A stretch of 56,864 nt of DNA from a virus. A program made the translations under genes and the position numbers. The notes below the pieces were generated by a model. That model had not been told where the DNA came from. It worked only from the letters and a program-made list of their open reading frames with translations, and did not search any database. Each line of letters opens with the position of its first letter. The first letter of the stretch is position 1. This document shows positions 31,983 to 38,287 of the stretch, one piece after another. The stretch is taken from the IMG/VR virus record IMGVR_UViG_3300017751_000018, positions 1 through 56,864 of that record; one strand, given 5' to 3'.

Positions 31983-32330
31983 ATGGGCATGTTTGACACT
32001 CTAAGATCTTCTTATGATCTTGGTGCTGGGTTTCATAAAGAATTACAGACCAAGGACTTAGAGTGTTGCATGTTTCAGTATTGGATAGATCCTGCCGGTA
32101 GATTGTGGGATATTAATTATCAAGGAACGCAAAATCTTATTATTAATGAGAACGCAGAGAATGTATGGGAGAGAGTAAAACCAGTTCCAAATGGTAGTCA
32201 TGGTAAAGTTAGTCCCGTATTCATAGATAAGGAAATAGAAGTATATCCTGCAAAATGGGATGCACATTATGCAGCACTTCCGCGACGATATCTAACATTT
32301 AAAAATGGGGTCTTATATGGTGTTGGGTAA
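31983..32330 (+). CDS. Conserved hypothetical protein (MGMFDTLR family, 115 aa)
   Basis: The protein opens MGMFDTLRSSYDLGAGFHKELQTKDLECCMFQYWIDPAGRLW. From memory this opening (MGMFDTI..., FQTKDLxC) is shared by many phage and bacterial conserved proteins of unknown function. It is followed by a beta-rich C-terminal half. It starts 1 bp after the preceding stop and overlaps the next gene, so it is part of the same transcript. Confidence 0.7.
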   Translation: MGMFDTLRSSYDLGAGFHKELQTKDLECCMFQYWIDPAGRLWDINYQGTQNLIINENAENVWERVKPVPNGSHGKVSPVFIDKEIEVYPAKWDAHYAALPRRYLTFKNGVLYGVG

Positions 32331-32514
32331 GTATGAATTTGGTGGACAGGAGAGATGTTCTGCTAATTATGCAAGACTAATCAGTGAGCTAGAGGGGTCA
32401 TATCAGATGCTTAAATACTTAGGATTTGAAGAAGATATGCTCAAGATTGAATCTATAAAGAAAAACTATTATAAACTATATTTCAAGCAAATACGGGCAG
32501 AGAAACATGTCTAA
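32317..32514 (+). CDS. Small hypothetical protein (65 aa)
   Basis: The ATG at 32317 follows GGGGT at suitable spacing; an ATG at 32305 in the same frame is an alternative. The protein reads MVLGKYEFGGQERCSANYARL..., then a basic helical C-terminus (KIESIKKNYYKLYFKQIRAEK). No family recognised. It overlaps both neighbours by a few bases. Confidence 0.5.
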   Translation: MVLGKYEFGGQERCSANYARLISELEGSYQMLKYLGFEEDMLKIESIKKNYYKLYFKQIRAEKHV

Positions 32515-32671
32515 GGATAATGAAATTGCATGGGCTCTACATAGTGCTGCTAGATTGCTTTCTGACAAGTATAAGATCACTTATAGAACTGTCACAACAG
32601 ACTACACAGAACACAATGAAGTTGTGATAGAATACGAACATCGATCAAGATCGGATGACCCAACTAATTGA
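32507..32671 (+). CDS. Small hypothetical protein (54 aa)
   Basis: It begins MSKDNEIAWALHSAARLLSD and continues KITYRTVTTDYTEHNEVVIEY, so a helix followed by two strands. It overlaps the previous gene by 8 bp and the next by 17 bp, in line with the tightly coupled cluster. No family recognised. Confidence 0.5.
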   Translation: MSKDNEIAWALHSAARLLSDKYKITYRTVTTDYTEHNEVVIEYEHRSRSDDPTN

Positions 32672-32855
32672 TCCCAGTGATCCTCGTTATTTCACTCATT
32701 CTAGTGATGAACCATACGATAGACATAATTACAAAGTTGTGCTAGCTAATGGTGAATCAGTGAATACTGATGCTTGGGATATAGCACAATCAATATGGTT
32801 TCAATACCCTGCCTCATTCCTATCACACATTGAAGTATTAGACAAAAATGACTGA
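32655..32855 (+). CDS. Small hypothetical protein (66 aa)
   Basis: It starts MTQLIDPSDPRYFTHSSDEPYD and has a strand-like YKVVLANGESVNTDAWDIAQSIWFQYP, then SFLSHIEVLDK. The NTDAWDIAQSIWFQ segment looks like a short helix packed on a strand. No family is recognised. Its end overlaps the next start by 8 bp. Confidence 0.5.
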   Translation: MTQLIDPSDPRYFTHSSDEPYDRHNYKVVLANGESVNTDAWDIAQSIWFQYPASFLSHIEVLDKND

Positions 32856-33009
32856 AGAAGCACTAATTTGGAAAGAGAGATATGAATCTCTTAAAAGATG
32901 GGTAGAAAGTAATATGAATCAACCCTATGAACATCCATGGTACGAACATACTAGGACAGTTAACAAAGTGGACGCGGGACACAGGCGAAAGGACATGGAT
33001 CTGCTATAA
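32848..33009 (+). CDS. Small hypothetical protein (53 aa)
   Basis: It reads MTEEALIWKERYESLKRWVES..., Trp- and Glu/Arg-rich, and probably one long helix. The C-terminal 15 residues (NKVDAGHRRKDMDLL) are encoded by the helicase promoter region, and its TAA is inside the TATAAT box at 33005-33010. No family recognised. Confidence 0.45.
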   Translation: MTEEALIWKERYESLKRWVESNMNQPYEHPWYEHTRTVNKVDAGHRRKDMDLL

Positions 33010-33010
33010 T
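33002..33010 (+). promoter_or_regulatory. Extended -10 promoter TGC-TATAAT for the helicase
   Basis: TGC precedes a perfect TATAAT (33005-33010), 22 bp upstream of the helicase ATG. A -35 match is not evident at 16-18 bp. It has the same shape as the promoters at 14344 and 31250. Confidence 0.6.
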
Positions 33011-33032
33011 TAATTCATACGACAGAACTCCG

Positions 33033-34298
33033 ATGCAACTGCGACCACATCAGCAACGCGCTCTCACTGCCCTTGCTGATAATAACAAAGGTTGCGTTTA
33101 TGTTCCTACTGGTGGCGGTAAGACTGTCATCATGATGGAAAATTGTGTTCGCAGACTTGATGCAGCTAATGTTGCTCAGACTATCGTAGTCGTTGCCCCT
33201 CGTATTCTGCTTGCCTCGCAACTTTGTAGTGAGTTCATGCAGTATCTTGACAATGTTGATGGTTATGAGTACAACAACAATTTCACTGTGATGCACATTC
33301 ATAGTGGTGAGACTTCTCATTTCAAGACTACCAAAGTCGATCAAATTCAGCGTCATGATGATGTTTGCATGAATGTAAATGTTCATCAACTGATCTTCAC
33401 CACTTATCATAGTTTGCACAAAGTTGTTGACAGCGGCATCAAAGTCGATGTTATGTATTGTGATGAGGCACACAATGCAACTCAAAGAAATCACTTTGTT
33501 GGTGTTGCTGCTACTTCACAACTAGCATCTAATGCTTATTTCTTTACTGCAACTCCCAAATACTCACGCAATCCGTATGCTGCTGGGATGAACAATAAAG
33601 TTGTCTTCGGTGATACTCTGGAGATTGTTCCTGCTCCTGAACTTATCAACAATGGCAGCATTATCCCTCCTGAGCTTGTTGTTCATGAGACAGAACTTGT
33701 GCGTAACAAGCACAATGCACATGATGTAGATCGTGAGATGGTACTAGACATTATTGATGACCTTGGTGATGATGATGCTGCAAAGATTCTAGTTGCTGCA
33801 CCTAACACCCGTGTATTGTGGGCAATGCTTTCTCGTACAGATATTCTCGATACTTTGAATGAGATGGGTTATGATATTATGCACATCACATCTAAGCATG
33901 GTGCATACATCAATCGCAACAAAGTAGGTCGTGATAAGTTCTTCGAGACTCTTCAAGAATGGGGTGCTGATGATCAGAAAAAGTTCATCGTCTTTCATTA
34001 TTCTATTCTGTCAGAGGGTATCAATGTGCCAGGTCTGACGCATACTATCTTACTGCGTAATCTGCCTGTGATTGAGATGGCACAGACAATCGGTCGTGTC
34101 ATTCGTCTACATAAGGATGACGCAAAAGATATTGCTGAAGGCAGGATTATTCCTGGCAAGCTCTCACAATATCGTAAATCTCACGGTGTTGTGACTGTCC
34201 CCCTGTGTGGCAAAGCATCACAAGCAACGCGCAATCGTTTGCAAAAAGTCATTGATCTCATCTTTGTTGATGGTCTTCCCGCTCACTCATTCGCATAA
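33033..34298 (+). CDS. SF2 DNA/RNA helicase (UvsW / type I R-subunit-like)
   Basis: This 421-aa ATPase opens with a Q-motif-like LRPHQQRAL. It has Walker A PTGGGKT (25-31), motif Ia VVVAPRILLASQ, motif II DEAH (144-147), motif III FTATP and a second RecA domain with ILVAAPNTR, SEGINVPGLTHTILLR and motif VI QTIGRVIRLHKDD. The arrangement fits UvsW-type helicases, which rewind or remodel branched DNA and recombination intermediates. T4 UvsW is 503 aa and carries an extra N-terminal domain missing here. Cyanophages also encode a separate UvsW, so this may be an additional SF2 helicase. It has its own promoter. Confidence 0.85.
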   Translation: MQLRPHQQRALTALADNNKGCVYVPTGGGKTVIMMENCVRRLDAANVAQTIVVVAPRILLASQLCSEFMQYLDNVDGYEYNNNFTVMHIHSGETSHFKTTKVDQIQRHDDVCMNVNVHQLIFTTYHSLHKVVDSGIKVDVMYCDEAHNATQRNHFVGVAATSQLASNAYFFTATPKYSRNPYAAGMNNKVVFGDTLEIVPAPELINNGSIIPPELVVHETELVRNKHNAHDVDREMVLDIIDDLGDDDAAKILVAAPNTRVLWAMLSRTDILDTLNEMGYDIMHITSKHGAYINRNKVGRDKFFETLQEWGADDQKKFIVFHYSILSEGINVPGLTHTILLRNLPVIEMAQTIGRVIRLHKDDAKDIAEGRIIPGKLSQYRKSHGVVTVPLCGKASQATRNRLQKVIDLIFVDGLPAHSFA

Positions 34299-34300
34299 AA

Positions 34301-34465
34301 ATGGCAAAGTTCAAGCATACAATCTCTTACAAAGTCAATGGTTCTGGACCTCTATTGGAGGCAGTAATCATAGCAGATACTGTTGACTCTGCTAAGAATC
34401 AGTTTACAACTGATGTTCCCAATGGTAGAATAGAAAGCGTTCTAACTACTGTTCCATCTACTTAA
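34301..34465 (+). CDS. Small hypothetical protein (54 aa)
   Basis: It starts MAKFKHTISYKVNGSGPLLEAVIIADTVDSAKNQF and ends VLTTVPST. The pattern (strand, loop, strand, helix DTVDSAKNQF) resembles small phage proteins of alpha/beta type such as the 52-aa protein at 1338 and the next gene. It starts 3 bp after the helicase stop. Function unknown. Confidence 0.55.
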   Translation: MAKFKHTISYKVNGSGPLLEAVIIADTVDSAKNQFTTDVPNGRIESVLTTVPST

Positions 34466-34480
34466 TTCTCTCTTTTTATT

Positions 34481-34642
34481 ATGTTCGGAAACAACAACCG
34501 CTCTGCTGAAGTCACATTCTACTCTGCTAGGACTGGAATGCAAACTGTCAATGTTCAGTGCCAAGATCAACAAGGTGCTGAACAAATCGTTGAATCTCAG
34601 TATGGTGATGTGCAAATCATGCGTGTGAATATGAATGTCTGA
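34481..34642 (+). CDS. Small hypothetical protein (53 aa), similar layout to its neighbour
   Basis: It reads MFGNNNRSAEVTFYSARTGMQTVNVQCQDQQGAEQIVESQ and ends VQIMRVNMNV: strand, strand, helix, strand. The same order is seen in the preceding gene, so the two may be distant paralogs. Its stop overlaps the following start by 8 bp. No family is recognised. Confidence 0.5.
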   Translation: MFGNNNRSAEVTFYSARTGMQTVNVQCQDQQGAEQIVESQYGDVQIMRVNMNV

Positions 34643-34886
34643 TAACTATCAGTCCTTCTATCATACAAATACTCACATTCTTGATGCACAACTAAGATAT
34701 TCTGGATATGTGAGCAAAAACGGGTTAGTGGCGGCGATCCCGCTTGGAAATAGCAAAAAATTCATAGTTGTATATCAAGGCAGACAATACAAGGTCTGCC
34801 GTAACTATCAGTCTGCCTTAAATCTCTGTAAAAGGTTAGAGAAATCAACCAGTTCGCGAACCGGACTAGCTATCTTGCCCCTCTAG
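34635..34886 (+). CDS. Small hypothetical protein (83 aa), possible AP2/CRISPR-unrelated beta-beta-alpha fold
   Basis: The core reads RYSGYVSKNGLVAAIPLGNSKKFIVVYQGRQYKVCRNYQSALNLCKRLEK: three strands then a helix ending in basic residues. The order (K..V.Y.G..Y.VC.....AL..C..LE) recalls small AP2-like beta-beta-beta-alpha DNA-binding folds, but no family is confidently recognised. The gene ends in a segment carrying the palindrome GTTCGCGAAC and the -35 of the next promoter. Confidence 0.5.
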   Translation: MSDNYQSFYHTNTHILDAQLRYSGYVSKNGLVAAIPLGNSKKFIVVYQGRQYKVCRNYQSALNLCKRLEKSTSSRTGLAILPL

Positions 34887-34903
34887 GGGTTCAGTGCTAG
34901 AAT
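34875..34903 (+). promoter_or_regulatory. Promoter TTGCCC-17-TAGAAT with spacer palindrome
   Basis: TTGCCC (34875-34880) and an extended TGC-TAGAAT (34898-34903) are 17 bp apart and precede the HicA-like gene at 34925. CCCC-TCTA-GGGG, starting in the -35 box and running into the spacer, forms a small inverted repeat. GTTCGCGAAC (34852-34861), just upstream, is a perfect palindrome. Either could be an operator. Confidence 0.6.
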
Positions 34904-34924
34904 ATGTGAGGTTAAGACACCTCC

Positions 34925-35113
34925 ATGACAACCAAGATCCCCAAAGAACTGCGAAAATTAATGAAATCTTACGATTTCACATTGTATCGCATCGGCAAAC
35001 ACTACACTTGGCACGGTCCTAACGGCGCTGTGGTTGTTACATCGATGACACCAGGCAAAGCAAGATATCTAAAAGAGATTGAAAAAAATATCAAACGAGA
35101 GACTATTGTATGA
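34925..35113 (+). CDS. HicA-like small protein (62 aa)
   Basis: The sequence starts MTTKIPKELRKLMKSYDFTLYRIGKHYTWHGPNGAVVV and ends in a helix (KARYLKEIEKNIKR). The 'G(S/K)HxxxxxPNGxxVxV' step and size match HicA-type double-stranded-RNA-binding-fold mRNA interferases (His27 would be the catalytic candidate). No HicB-like antitoxin gene lies next to it. It could be a phage RNase or an inactive binding protein. It begins a three-gene run with the membrane protein and lysozyme that follow; the ATGA-type overlap implies coupled translation. Confidence 0.5.
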   Translation: MTTKIPKELRKLMKSYDFTLYRIGKHYTWHGPNGAVVVTSMTPGKARYLKEIEKNIKRETIV

Positions 35114-35322
35114 AAATTGATATTGTTGCCAGAATTATTGGCAGTGTCCTAGCTATCATCTCATACTTCATTGTTCTCCATATGAGTGCAACTCTAGGTG
35201 CTATGATGATGTTGGTAGCTGATGCAATATCAGTGCCATACTTTGTAAGAACTAAATCGTGGGATGTGGTTCTTATGTTATCATTCTTGCTCTGCATTTC
35301 TTCTTCTAAATTATTCTTATGA
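35110..35322 (+). CDS. Small membrane protein, holin candidate
   Basis: This 70-aa protein has two or three hydrophobic segments (about 8-27, 29-45 and 53-69) with a short charged loop (FVRTKSWD). Size and topology fit small holins. It starts within the previous stop (TATGA) and its own stop overlaps the start of a lysozyme-family gene, as in many holin-endolysin pairs. No holin family signature was recognised, so the call rests on topology and context. Confidence 0.5.
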   Translation: MKIDIVARIIGSVLAIISYFIVLHMSATLGAMMMLVADAISVPYFVRTKSWDVVLMLSFLLCISSSKLFL

Positions 35323-35825
35323 TTACTTACGATCAACCTCCTGCACCAATTGTAGTGTGTTTTGACTGCACTACAAACGAACAAAAAACACTTGAGTTTC
35401 TTCAGAAACGAGGAATTCGCAATCAAAATGCACTCGCTGTCGTGTTGGGTAACATTAAACAAGAGTCTAAATTTGACACGCTAATTTGTGAGGGTGGCGC
35501 AAGAACTGGTTATCATGGATGTAAATCAGGTGGATTCGGTTTAATTCAATGGACCTCTCCCAATCGTTATTATGGGTTAGGAGCTTTTGCTTCTAAGTTT
35601 GGTGGCAATGTTGATACTATTGAAACACAATTGCGTTACATGGTAAACGAACCTCAATGGAATCGTTATGAACTTTATCTCAGAAGTGAGGATCAATCAG
35701 TAGATTTCTATATGAAACATGCTTACAATTGGTTGGGGTGGGGTATCCATGGCAATCGTACTCGGTTTGCATACAATTATCAATCACGCTTCTCCGTCAT
35801 CCAACCACTTCCCGAAGTGGCATAG
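35319..35825 (+). CDS. Phage lysozyme-type muralytic enzyme (endolysin candidate)
   Basis: This 168-aa protein looks like the Phage_lysozyme2-type fold. Helix ALAVVLGNIKQESKFDT carries candidate catalytic Glu49. It is followed by GGARTGYHGCKSGGFGLIQWTSPNRYYGL (the GxGLxQWT signature of lysozyme/transglycosylase-like domains), then YMVNEPQ and FYMKHAYNWLGWG. No signal peptide is present, so it needs a holin, and a small membrane protein gene overlaps its start. Release of phage by host wall lysis is the likely role. A tail-associated lysozyme is the alternative, but it is far from the baseplate operon. Confidence 0.75.
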   Translation: MITYDQPPAPIVVCFDCTTNEQKTLEFLQKRGIRNQNALAVVLGNIKQESKFDTLICEGGARTGYHGCKSGGFGLIQWTSPNRYYGLGAFASKFGGNVDTIETQLRYMVNEPQWNRYELYLRSEDQSVDFYMKHAYNWLGWGIHGNRTRFAYNYQSRFSVIQPLPEVA

Positions 35826-35831
35826 CCCTGG

Positions 35832-35881
35832 TTGATCGGTCTCCGATTTCGTGTATTATAAGAGAGTCAAAGGAACACACC
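35832..35881 (+). promoter_or_regulatory. Promoter cassette copy 1 (TTGATC-16-TATTAT plus leader)
   Basis: TTGATC (35832-35837), 16 bp and TATTAT (35854-35859) are followed by a leader. A 35-bp stretch from 35847 to 35881, covering the -10 and leader, is identical to 37366-37400. The leader holds AAAGGA, a good ribosome binding site, before the ATG at 35889. Confidence 0.7.
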
Positions 35882-35888
35882 TCACAGC

Positions 35889-36143
35889 ATGCAACTCACA
35901 GCAAACGGCGCTCACATGGTTGTTGACTTCTATCCCGTCAAGTATGCTGATGGAACTATCAGCGAGCGCCTAATGTACAAGACGGTTACATTCTGCGACA
36001 AAATGCAGTCTAAGTCTTACATCAACAAATGTATGTTTGAGAAAGAGGTTGAGAATCGTGTTGAGGGTTATAAGTATGAAGTGACTGATATGCACACAGA
36101 ACCACAACTTTTCAACTCTGCACTGATTCAAACTCGCTGGTGA
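35889..36143 (+). CDS. Hypothetical protein (84 aa) in transcription cassette 1
   Basis: It starts MQLTANGAHMVVDFYPVKYADGTISERLMYKTVTF and continues KSYINKCMFEKEVENRVEGYKYE. It is strand-rich then helical, with two cysteines. No family recognised. The gene is neatly bracketed by a promoter whose leader is duplicated at 37366 and a terminator whose stem is duplicated at 37589, so it is a single-gene transcription unit. Confidence 0.6.
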   Translation: MQLTANGAHMVVDFYPVKYADGTISERLMYKTVTFCDKMQSKSYINKCMFEKEVENRVEGYKYEVTDMHTEPQLFNSALIQTRW

Positions 36144-36144
36144 A

Positions 36145-36174
36145 TGAAGCGATTAACTCACTCTAATCGCTTCA
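36145..36174 (+). terminator. Hairpin terminator copy 1
   Basis: A perfect 11-bp stem TGAAGCGATTA / TAATCGCTTCA has an 8-nt loop and is followed by TTTG. The stem is identical to that at 37589-37618; only the loop differs (ACTCACTC here). It directly follows the preceding stop codon. Confidence 0.75.
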
Positions 36175-36189
36175 TTTGTATTCTAAATT

Positions 36190-36336
36190 ATGAGTAAGTC
36201 AAACCTCGTTCAATACTCACTCGCATTTGTGATCACGATCTTTGCAATGTCATCTTATTTGATGTTCCTTGCTCATCGTGATACACAAATGATGAATTAT
36301 TATGATTCGACAATTCAAAAAAACTTGATTAAATAG
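36190..36336 (+). CDS. Small single-pass membrane protein (48 aa)
   Basis: It reads MSKSNLVQYSLAFVITIFAM..., with one membrane helix (about residues 6-27) and a polar C-terminus (HRDTQMMNYYDSTIQKNL). It is too short for enzyme activity; it may act at the host membrane. No family recognised. Confidence 0.55.
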   Translation: MSKSNLVQYSLAFVITIFAMSSYLMFLAHRDTQMMNYYDSTIQKNLIK

Positions 36337-36358
36337 TAAAGTCTACTTTCACAAAACA

Positions 36359-36511
36359 ATGACAACCTCAACATTCAATACAATTGAAATTACTAAAGCG
36401 CAAGCAGATGTAATTCTTTGGTGTATTGAACAAATGTATATTGATTTGAGTGATGCTGAAGAGCATGATCTTAAACCTGTTATGGATAAATTAGTTGAGA
36501 TTGTCCAATGA
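36359..36511 (+). CDS. Small hypothetical protein (50 aa)
   Basis: It begins MTTSTFNTIEITKAQADVIL and ends EEHDLKPVMDKLVEIVQ. Helical and acidic; no family recognised. It is coupled to the next gene through an ATGA overlap. Confidence 0.5.
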   Translation: MTTSTFNTIEITKAQADVILWCIEQMYIDLSDAEEHDLKPVMDKLVEIVQ

Positions 36512-36651
36512 TAGCTTTTAGACTTACTCTCGTCTGTTCTGTTTGTCTTTTTGGAGCATTGCTTTGTATTGAACTTGCCAACAATATGCAGAATGTTGTT
36601 GATAAGAGAAATGATAGATTGTGTCAAATTGAAGCATCTTACTGCAAATGA
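36508..36651 (+). CDS. Small exported or membrane peptide (47 aa)
   Basis: A hydrophobic N-terminus (IAFRLTLVCSVCLFGALLCI) is followed by a polar tail (NNMQNVVDKRNDRLCQIEASYCK) with cysteines. This could be a signal anchor or an exported Cys-containing peptide. It overlaps both neighbours by ATGA, so translation is coupled. Confidence 0.5.
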   Translation: MIAFRLTLVCSVCLFGALLCIELANNMQNVVDKRNDRLCQIEASYCK

Positions 36652-36764
36652 ATAATATTGAAGATGTAACAAACTCACCCCACGATTGGCACGATTTCTG
36701 GTATAATGAAGACACCTCTGATGATGAATCAACTGATGGAATTACCTCCGAGTTTCTATCATGA
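36648..36764 (+). CDS. Tiny acidic hypothetical protein (38 aa)
   Basis: It reads MNNIEDVTNSPHDWHDFWYNEDTS..., acidic and Trp/His-rich. It starts through an ATGA overlap with the previous stop. Part of it (FWYNE) is encoded by the TATAAT box of the next gene's promoter, so its reality is moderately uncertain. Confidence 0.4.
   Translation: MNNIEDVTNSPHDWHDFWYNEDTSDDESTDGITSEFLS
36699..36707 (+). promoter_or_regulatory. Extended -10 promoter TGG-TATAAT
   Basis: TGG-TATAAT (TATAAT at 36702-36707) lies 13 bp before the ATG at 36721 and has no clear -35. It fits the extended -10 pattern that recurs in this region. Confidence 0.45.
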
Positions 36765-37020
36765 AGCCCCAGACGGATACCACTACGAATGTGAAGATTA
36801 CAAGCGCAATCTACTTCGTATTTGGTTATGCCATCCAGATGTCTATTCTTACACTACTGATCGTGTTCGGACTATTTGGGGATTCTATAATCCCAAGAAA
36901 GATCAATATCACTCCCCCATCAATTCAATTAAAAAAGGTGACTTGGTAGATATTAATGATACCAGACCATTTACATCAATGCAAATCAAATACAAAGGAT
37001 TAGAGGCATTCTTTATATAA
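36721..37020 (+). CDS. Conserved hypothetical protein (99 aa)
   Basis: It starts MMNQLMELPPSFYHEAPDGYHYECEDYKR. The ATG at 36721 is preferred over 36706 because the earlier one lies inside the -10 box. The body has IWLCHPDVYSYTTDRVRTIWGFYNPKKDQYHSPINSIKKGDLVDIND. It is aromatic-rich with alternating charges, so probably a globular beta protein. No family recognised. Confidence 0.55.
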   Translation: MMNQLMELPPSFYHEAPDGYHYECEDYKRNLLRIWLCHPDVYSYTTDRVRTIWGFYNPKKDQYHSPINSIKKGDLVDINDTRPFTSMQIKYKGLEAFFI

Positions 37021-37117
37021 ATTGATTTTTCCATAACGAGAGCGACAGGGATGACCAATGATGCGAAGCAGGCGAAAATATGAAAAAAACAGGTCTTTGC
37101 TCTAGTGGTGGTAAACT

Positions 37118-37318
37118 ATGACTTACACTAAAGAACAACTCATCGATGCACTTGTTCATGAATGGGACTATCTTTGTCATGACGATCCTGATCCTGATGA
37201 TGATACTCCCGAAGAGTATCGTTTGAAATTAGAATGTTATTCATTGGATGAATTGATAGAAGAAACATCAACTGGAGAAGGTTACACATTAGAGGATTTT
37301 ATGGAGAATCACGGATGA
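37118..37318 (+). CDS. Small acidic hypothetical protein (66 aa)
   Basis: A very acidic, mostly helical protein: MTYTKEQLIDALVHEWDYLCHDDPD, then TPEEYRLKLECYSLDELIEE and EDFMENHG. Net charge is strongly negative, as in DNA-mimic inhibitors, but that is only a thought. It is preceded by about 97 bp with no gene. No family recognised. Confidence 0.5.
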   Translation: MTYTKEQLIDALVHEWDYLCHDDPDPDDDTPEEYRLKLECYSLDELIEETSTGEGYTLEDFMENHG

Positions 37319-37350
37319 GTGTGCCAGTCAGGGAACTGGTCTAGCTCTGG

Positions 37351-37400
37351 TTGTGGTGGGTCTGTTTTCGTGTATTATAAGAGAGTCAAAGGAACACACC
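37351..37400 (+). promoter_or_regulatory. Promoter cassette copy 2 (TTGTGG-16-TATTAT plus leader)
   Basis: TTGTGG (37351-37356), 16 bp and TATTAT (37373-37378) are followed by the same leader as copy 1. The 35 bp at 37366-37400 are identical to 35847-35881. The geometry is the same although the -35 and spacer differ, which suggests selection on the -10 and leader or recent copying. Confidence 0.7.
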
Positions 37401-37402
37401 CC

Positions 37403-37591
37403 ATGCGATCCATCACCAAAGCACAAGCACTAGAGCAATTCCGTTACAATTGGAAATGTGATACTAAGGGCACAAAAATGGCGACTGATGCCATTGCCAA
37501 GCGTTTGGAGTGGTCATACTATACTGATGCACTTTGCAAGGAAGGTTACATCACCATGAAAAAGTATGAGTCATGGTCCAACCCTTTCTGA
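37403..37591 (+). CDS. Hypothetical protein (62 aa) in transcription cassette 2
   Basis: The ATG at 37403 is used; the frame is open upstream only through the promoter. The protein reads MRSITKAQALEQFRYNWKCDTKG, MATDAIAKRLEWSYYTDALCK and EGYITMKKYESW. It is a helical basic protein that could be a small DNA- or RNA-binding fold. It is unrelated in sequence to the cassette 1 protein although its promoter leader and terminator are nearly the same. Confidence 0.6.
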   Translation: MRSITKAQALEQFRYNWKCDTKGTKMATDAIAKRLEWSYYTDALCKEGYITMKKYESWSNPF

Positions 37592-37618
37592 AGCGATTAA
37601 TTCGCTCTAATCGCTTCA
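37589..37618 (+). terminator. Hairpin terminator copy 2
   Basis: The 11-bp stem TGAAGCGATTA / TAATCGCTTCA is the same as at 36145-36174, with loop ATTCGCTC. It overlaps the preceding stop codon. The tail is TCATTC, poor in T, so it may be a weaker terminator or an mRNA 3' stabiliser. Confidence 0.65.
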
Positions 37619-37642
37619 TCATTCATCCTTCTATCTTACATC

Positions 37643-37810
37643 ATGCTCAAAGGTCAAGTTCTCAGAGTCGTCGGACAAACTTCAAGGGGCATTGATGCTA
37701 ACCTGACACGATTAGAGAAGTTTGAGGTATTCTGTCAGGTATGTGATGGATTACTCAAAGATGGTAGGATTAGCTCTGCTAAACATCAAGCATGGACCAA
37801 TGTATTTTAA
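37643..37810 (+). CDS. Small hypothetical protein (55 aa)
   Basis: It starts MLKGQVLRVVGQTSRGIDANL and continues RLEKFEVFCQVCDGLLKDGRISSAKHQAWTNVF. Mostly helical with a CQVC pair. No family recognised. It is followed by the repeated element at 37827. Confidence 0.5.
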   Translation: MLKGQVLRVVGQTSRGIDANLTRLEKFEVFCQVCDGLLKDGRISSAKHQAWTNVF

Positions 37811-37852
37811 CTTATGGTGGAGTGTGCCAGTTGACCTAGTGTCCACCATCGC

Positions 37853-37881
37853 TTGCAATTCGCTCCCAAACCTGCCATAAT
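37853..37881 (+). promoter_or_regulatory. Promoter TTGCAA-17-CATAAT
   Basis: TTGCAA (37853-37858) and CATAAT (37876-37881), preceded by TGC, are 17 bp apart. CATAAT ends 6 bp before the ATG at 37888, so the leader is very short. A 15-bp repeated element (37827-37841) lies just upstream. Confidence 0.55.
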
Positions 37882-37887
37882 AACAGC

Positions 37888-38088
37888 ATGAACAAAACCA
37901 CAATGCTTCTCAACAATTCTGCTTTCATCGGTGCTCTTCAAGGTCTGCAATCCTTTGTGATGGAGACCGGCGCAGATATCGATATGGCATACGATTGGGT
38001 CGCTGATCAGACTGGAATCTCTTCATTCTGTCATGATCCTGCTGCATTTGATTGCTTCTACGATGTATTCATGGAGGCATCAAACTGA
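37888..38088 (+). CDS. Small hypothetical protein (66 aa)
   Basis: It reads MNKTTMLLNNSAFIGALQGLQSFVMETGADIDMAYDWVADQTGISSFCHDPAAFDCFYDVFME. Helical and acidic, with two cysteines near the end. No family recognised. It is the first gene after the promoter at 37853 and is probably co-transcribed with the next three genes. Confidence 0.55.
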   Translation: MNKTTMLLNNSAFIGALQGLQSFVMETGADIDMAYDWVADQTGISSFCHDPAAFDCFYDVFMEASN

Positions 38089-38129
38089 ACATCAAAGATC
38101 AACTCAATTCACTCTCTATTTTCAAACAA

Positions 38130-38282
38130 ATGCGTTACACAACTCCATCCGGTCGTGAGTATTACTTCCCTGAGTCAATCTCTCGCGAAGAGGCACTCGA
38201 ACGCATGGCACAATATGCAAAGAAAGCAGAGCAAGATGAGCGTTCTGGACAACAGCTTTTTGATGACATGTTCGGAGGTTGA
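38130..38282 (+). CDS. Small hypothetical protein (50 aa)
   Basis: The ATG at 38130 is chosen since upstream residues in this frame look non-coding. The protein is MRYTTPSGREYYFPESISREE..., then a charged helix (ALERMAQYAKKAEQDERSGQQL). No family recognised. An SD-like GGAGG near its end serves the next gene. Confidence 0.5.
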   Translation: MRYTTPSGREYYFPESISREEALERMAQYAKKAEQDERSGQQLFDDMFGG

Positions 38283-38287
38283 TTAAC

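Noticed and set aside
37319-37402. Upstream extension of the 37403 gene
   Set aside because: It would be read through the promoter and leader shared with copy 1, so it cannot be on the transcript.
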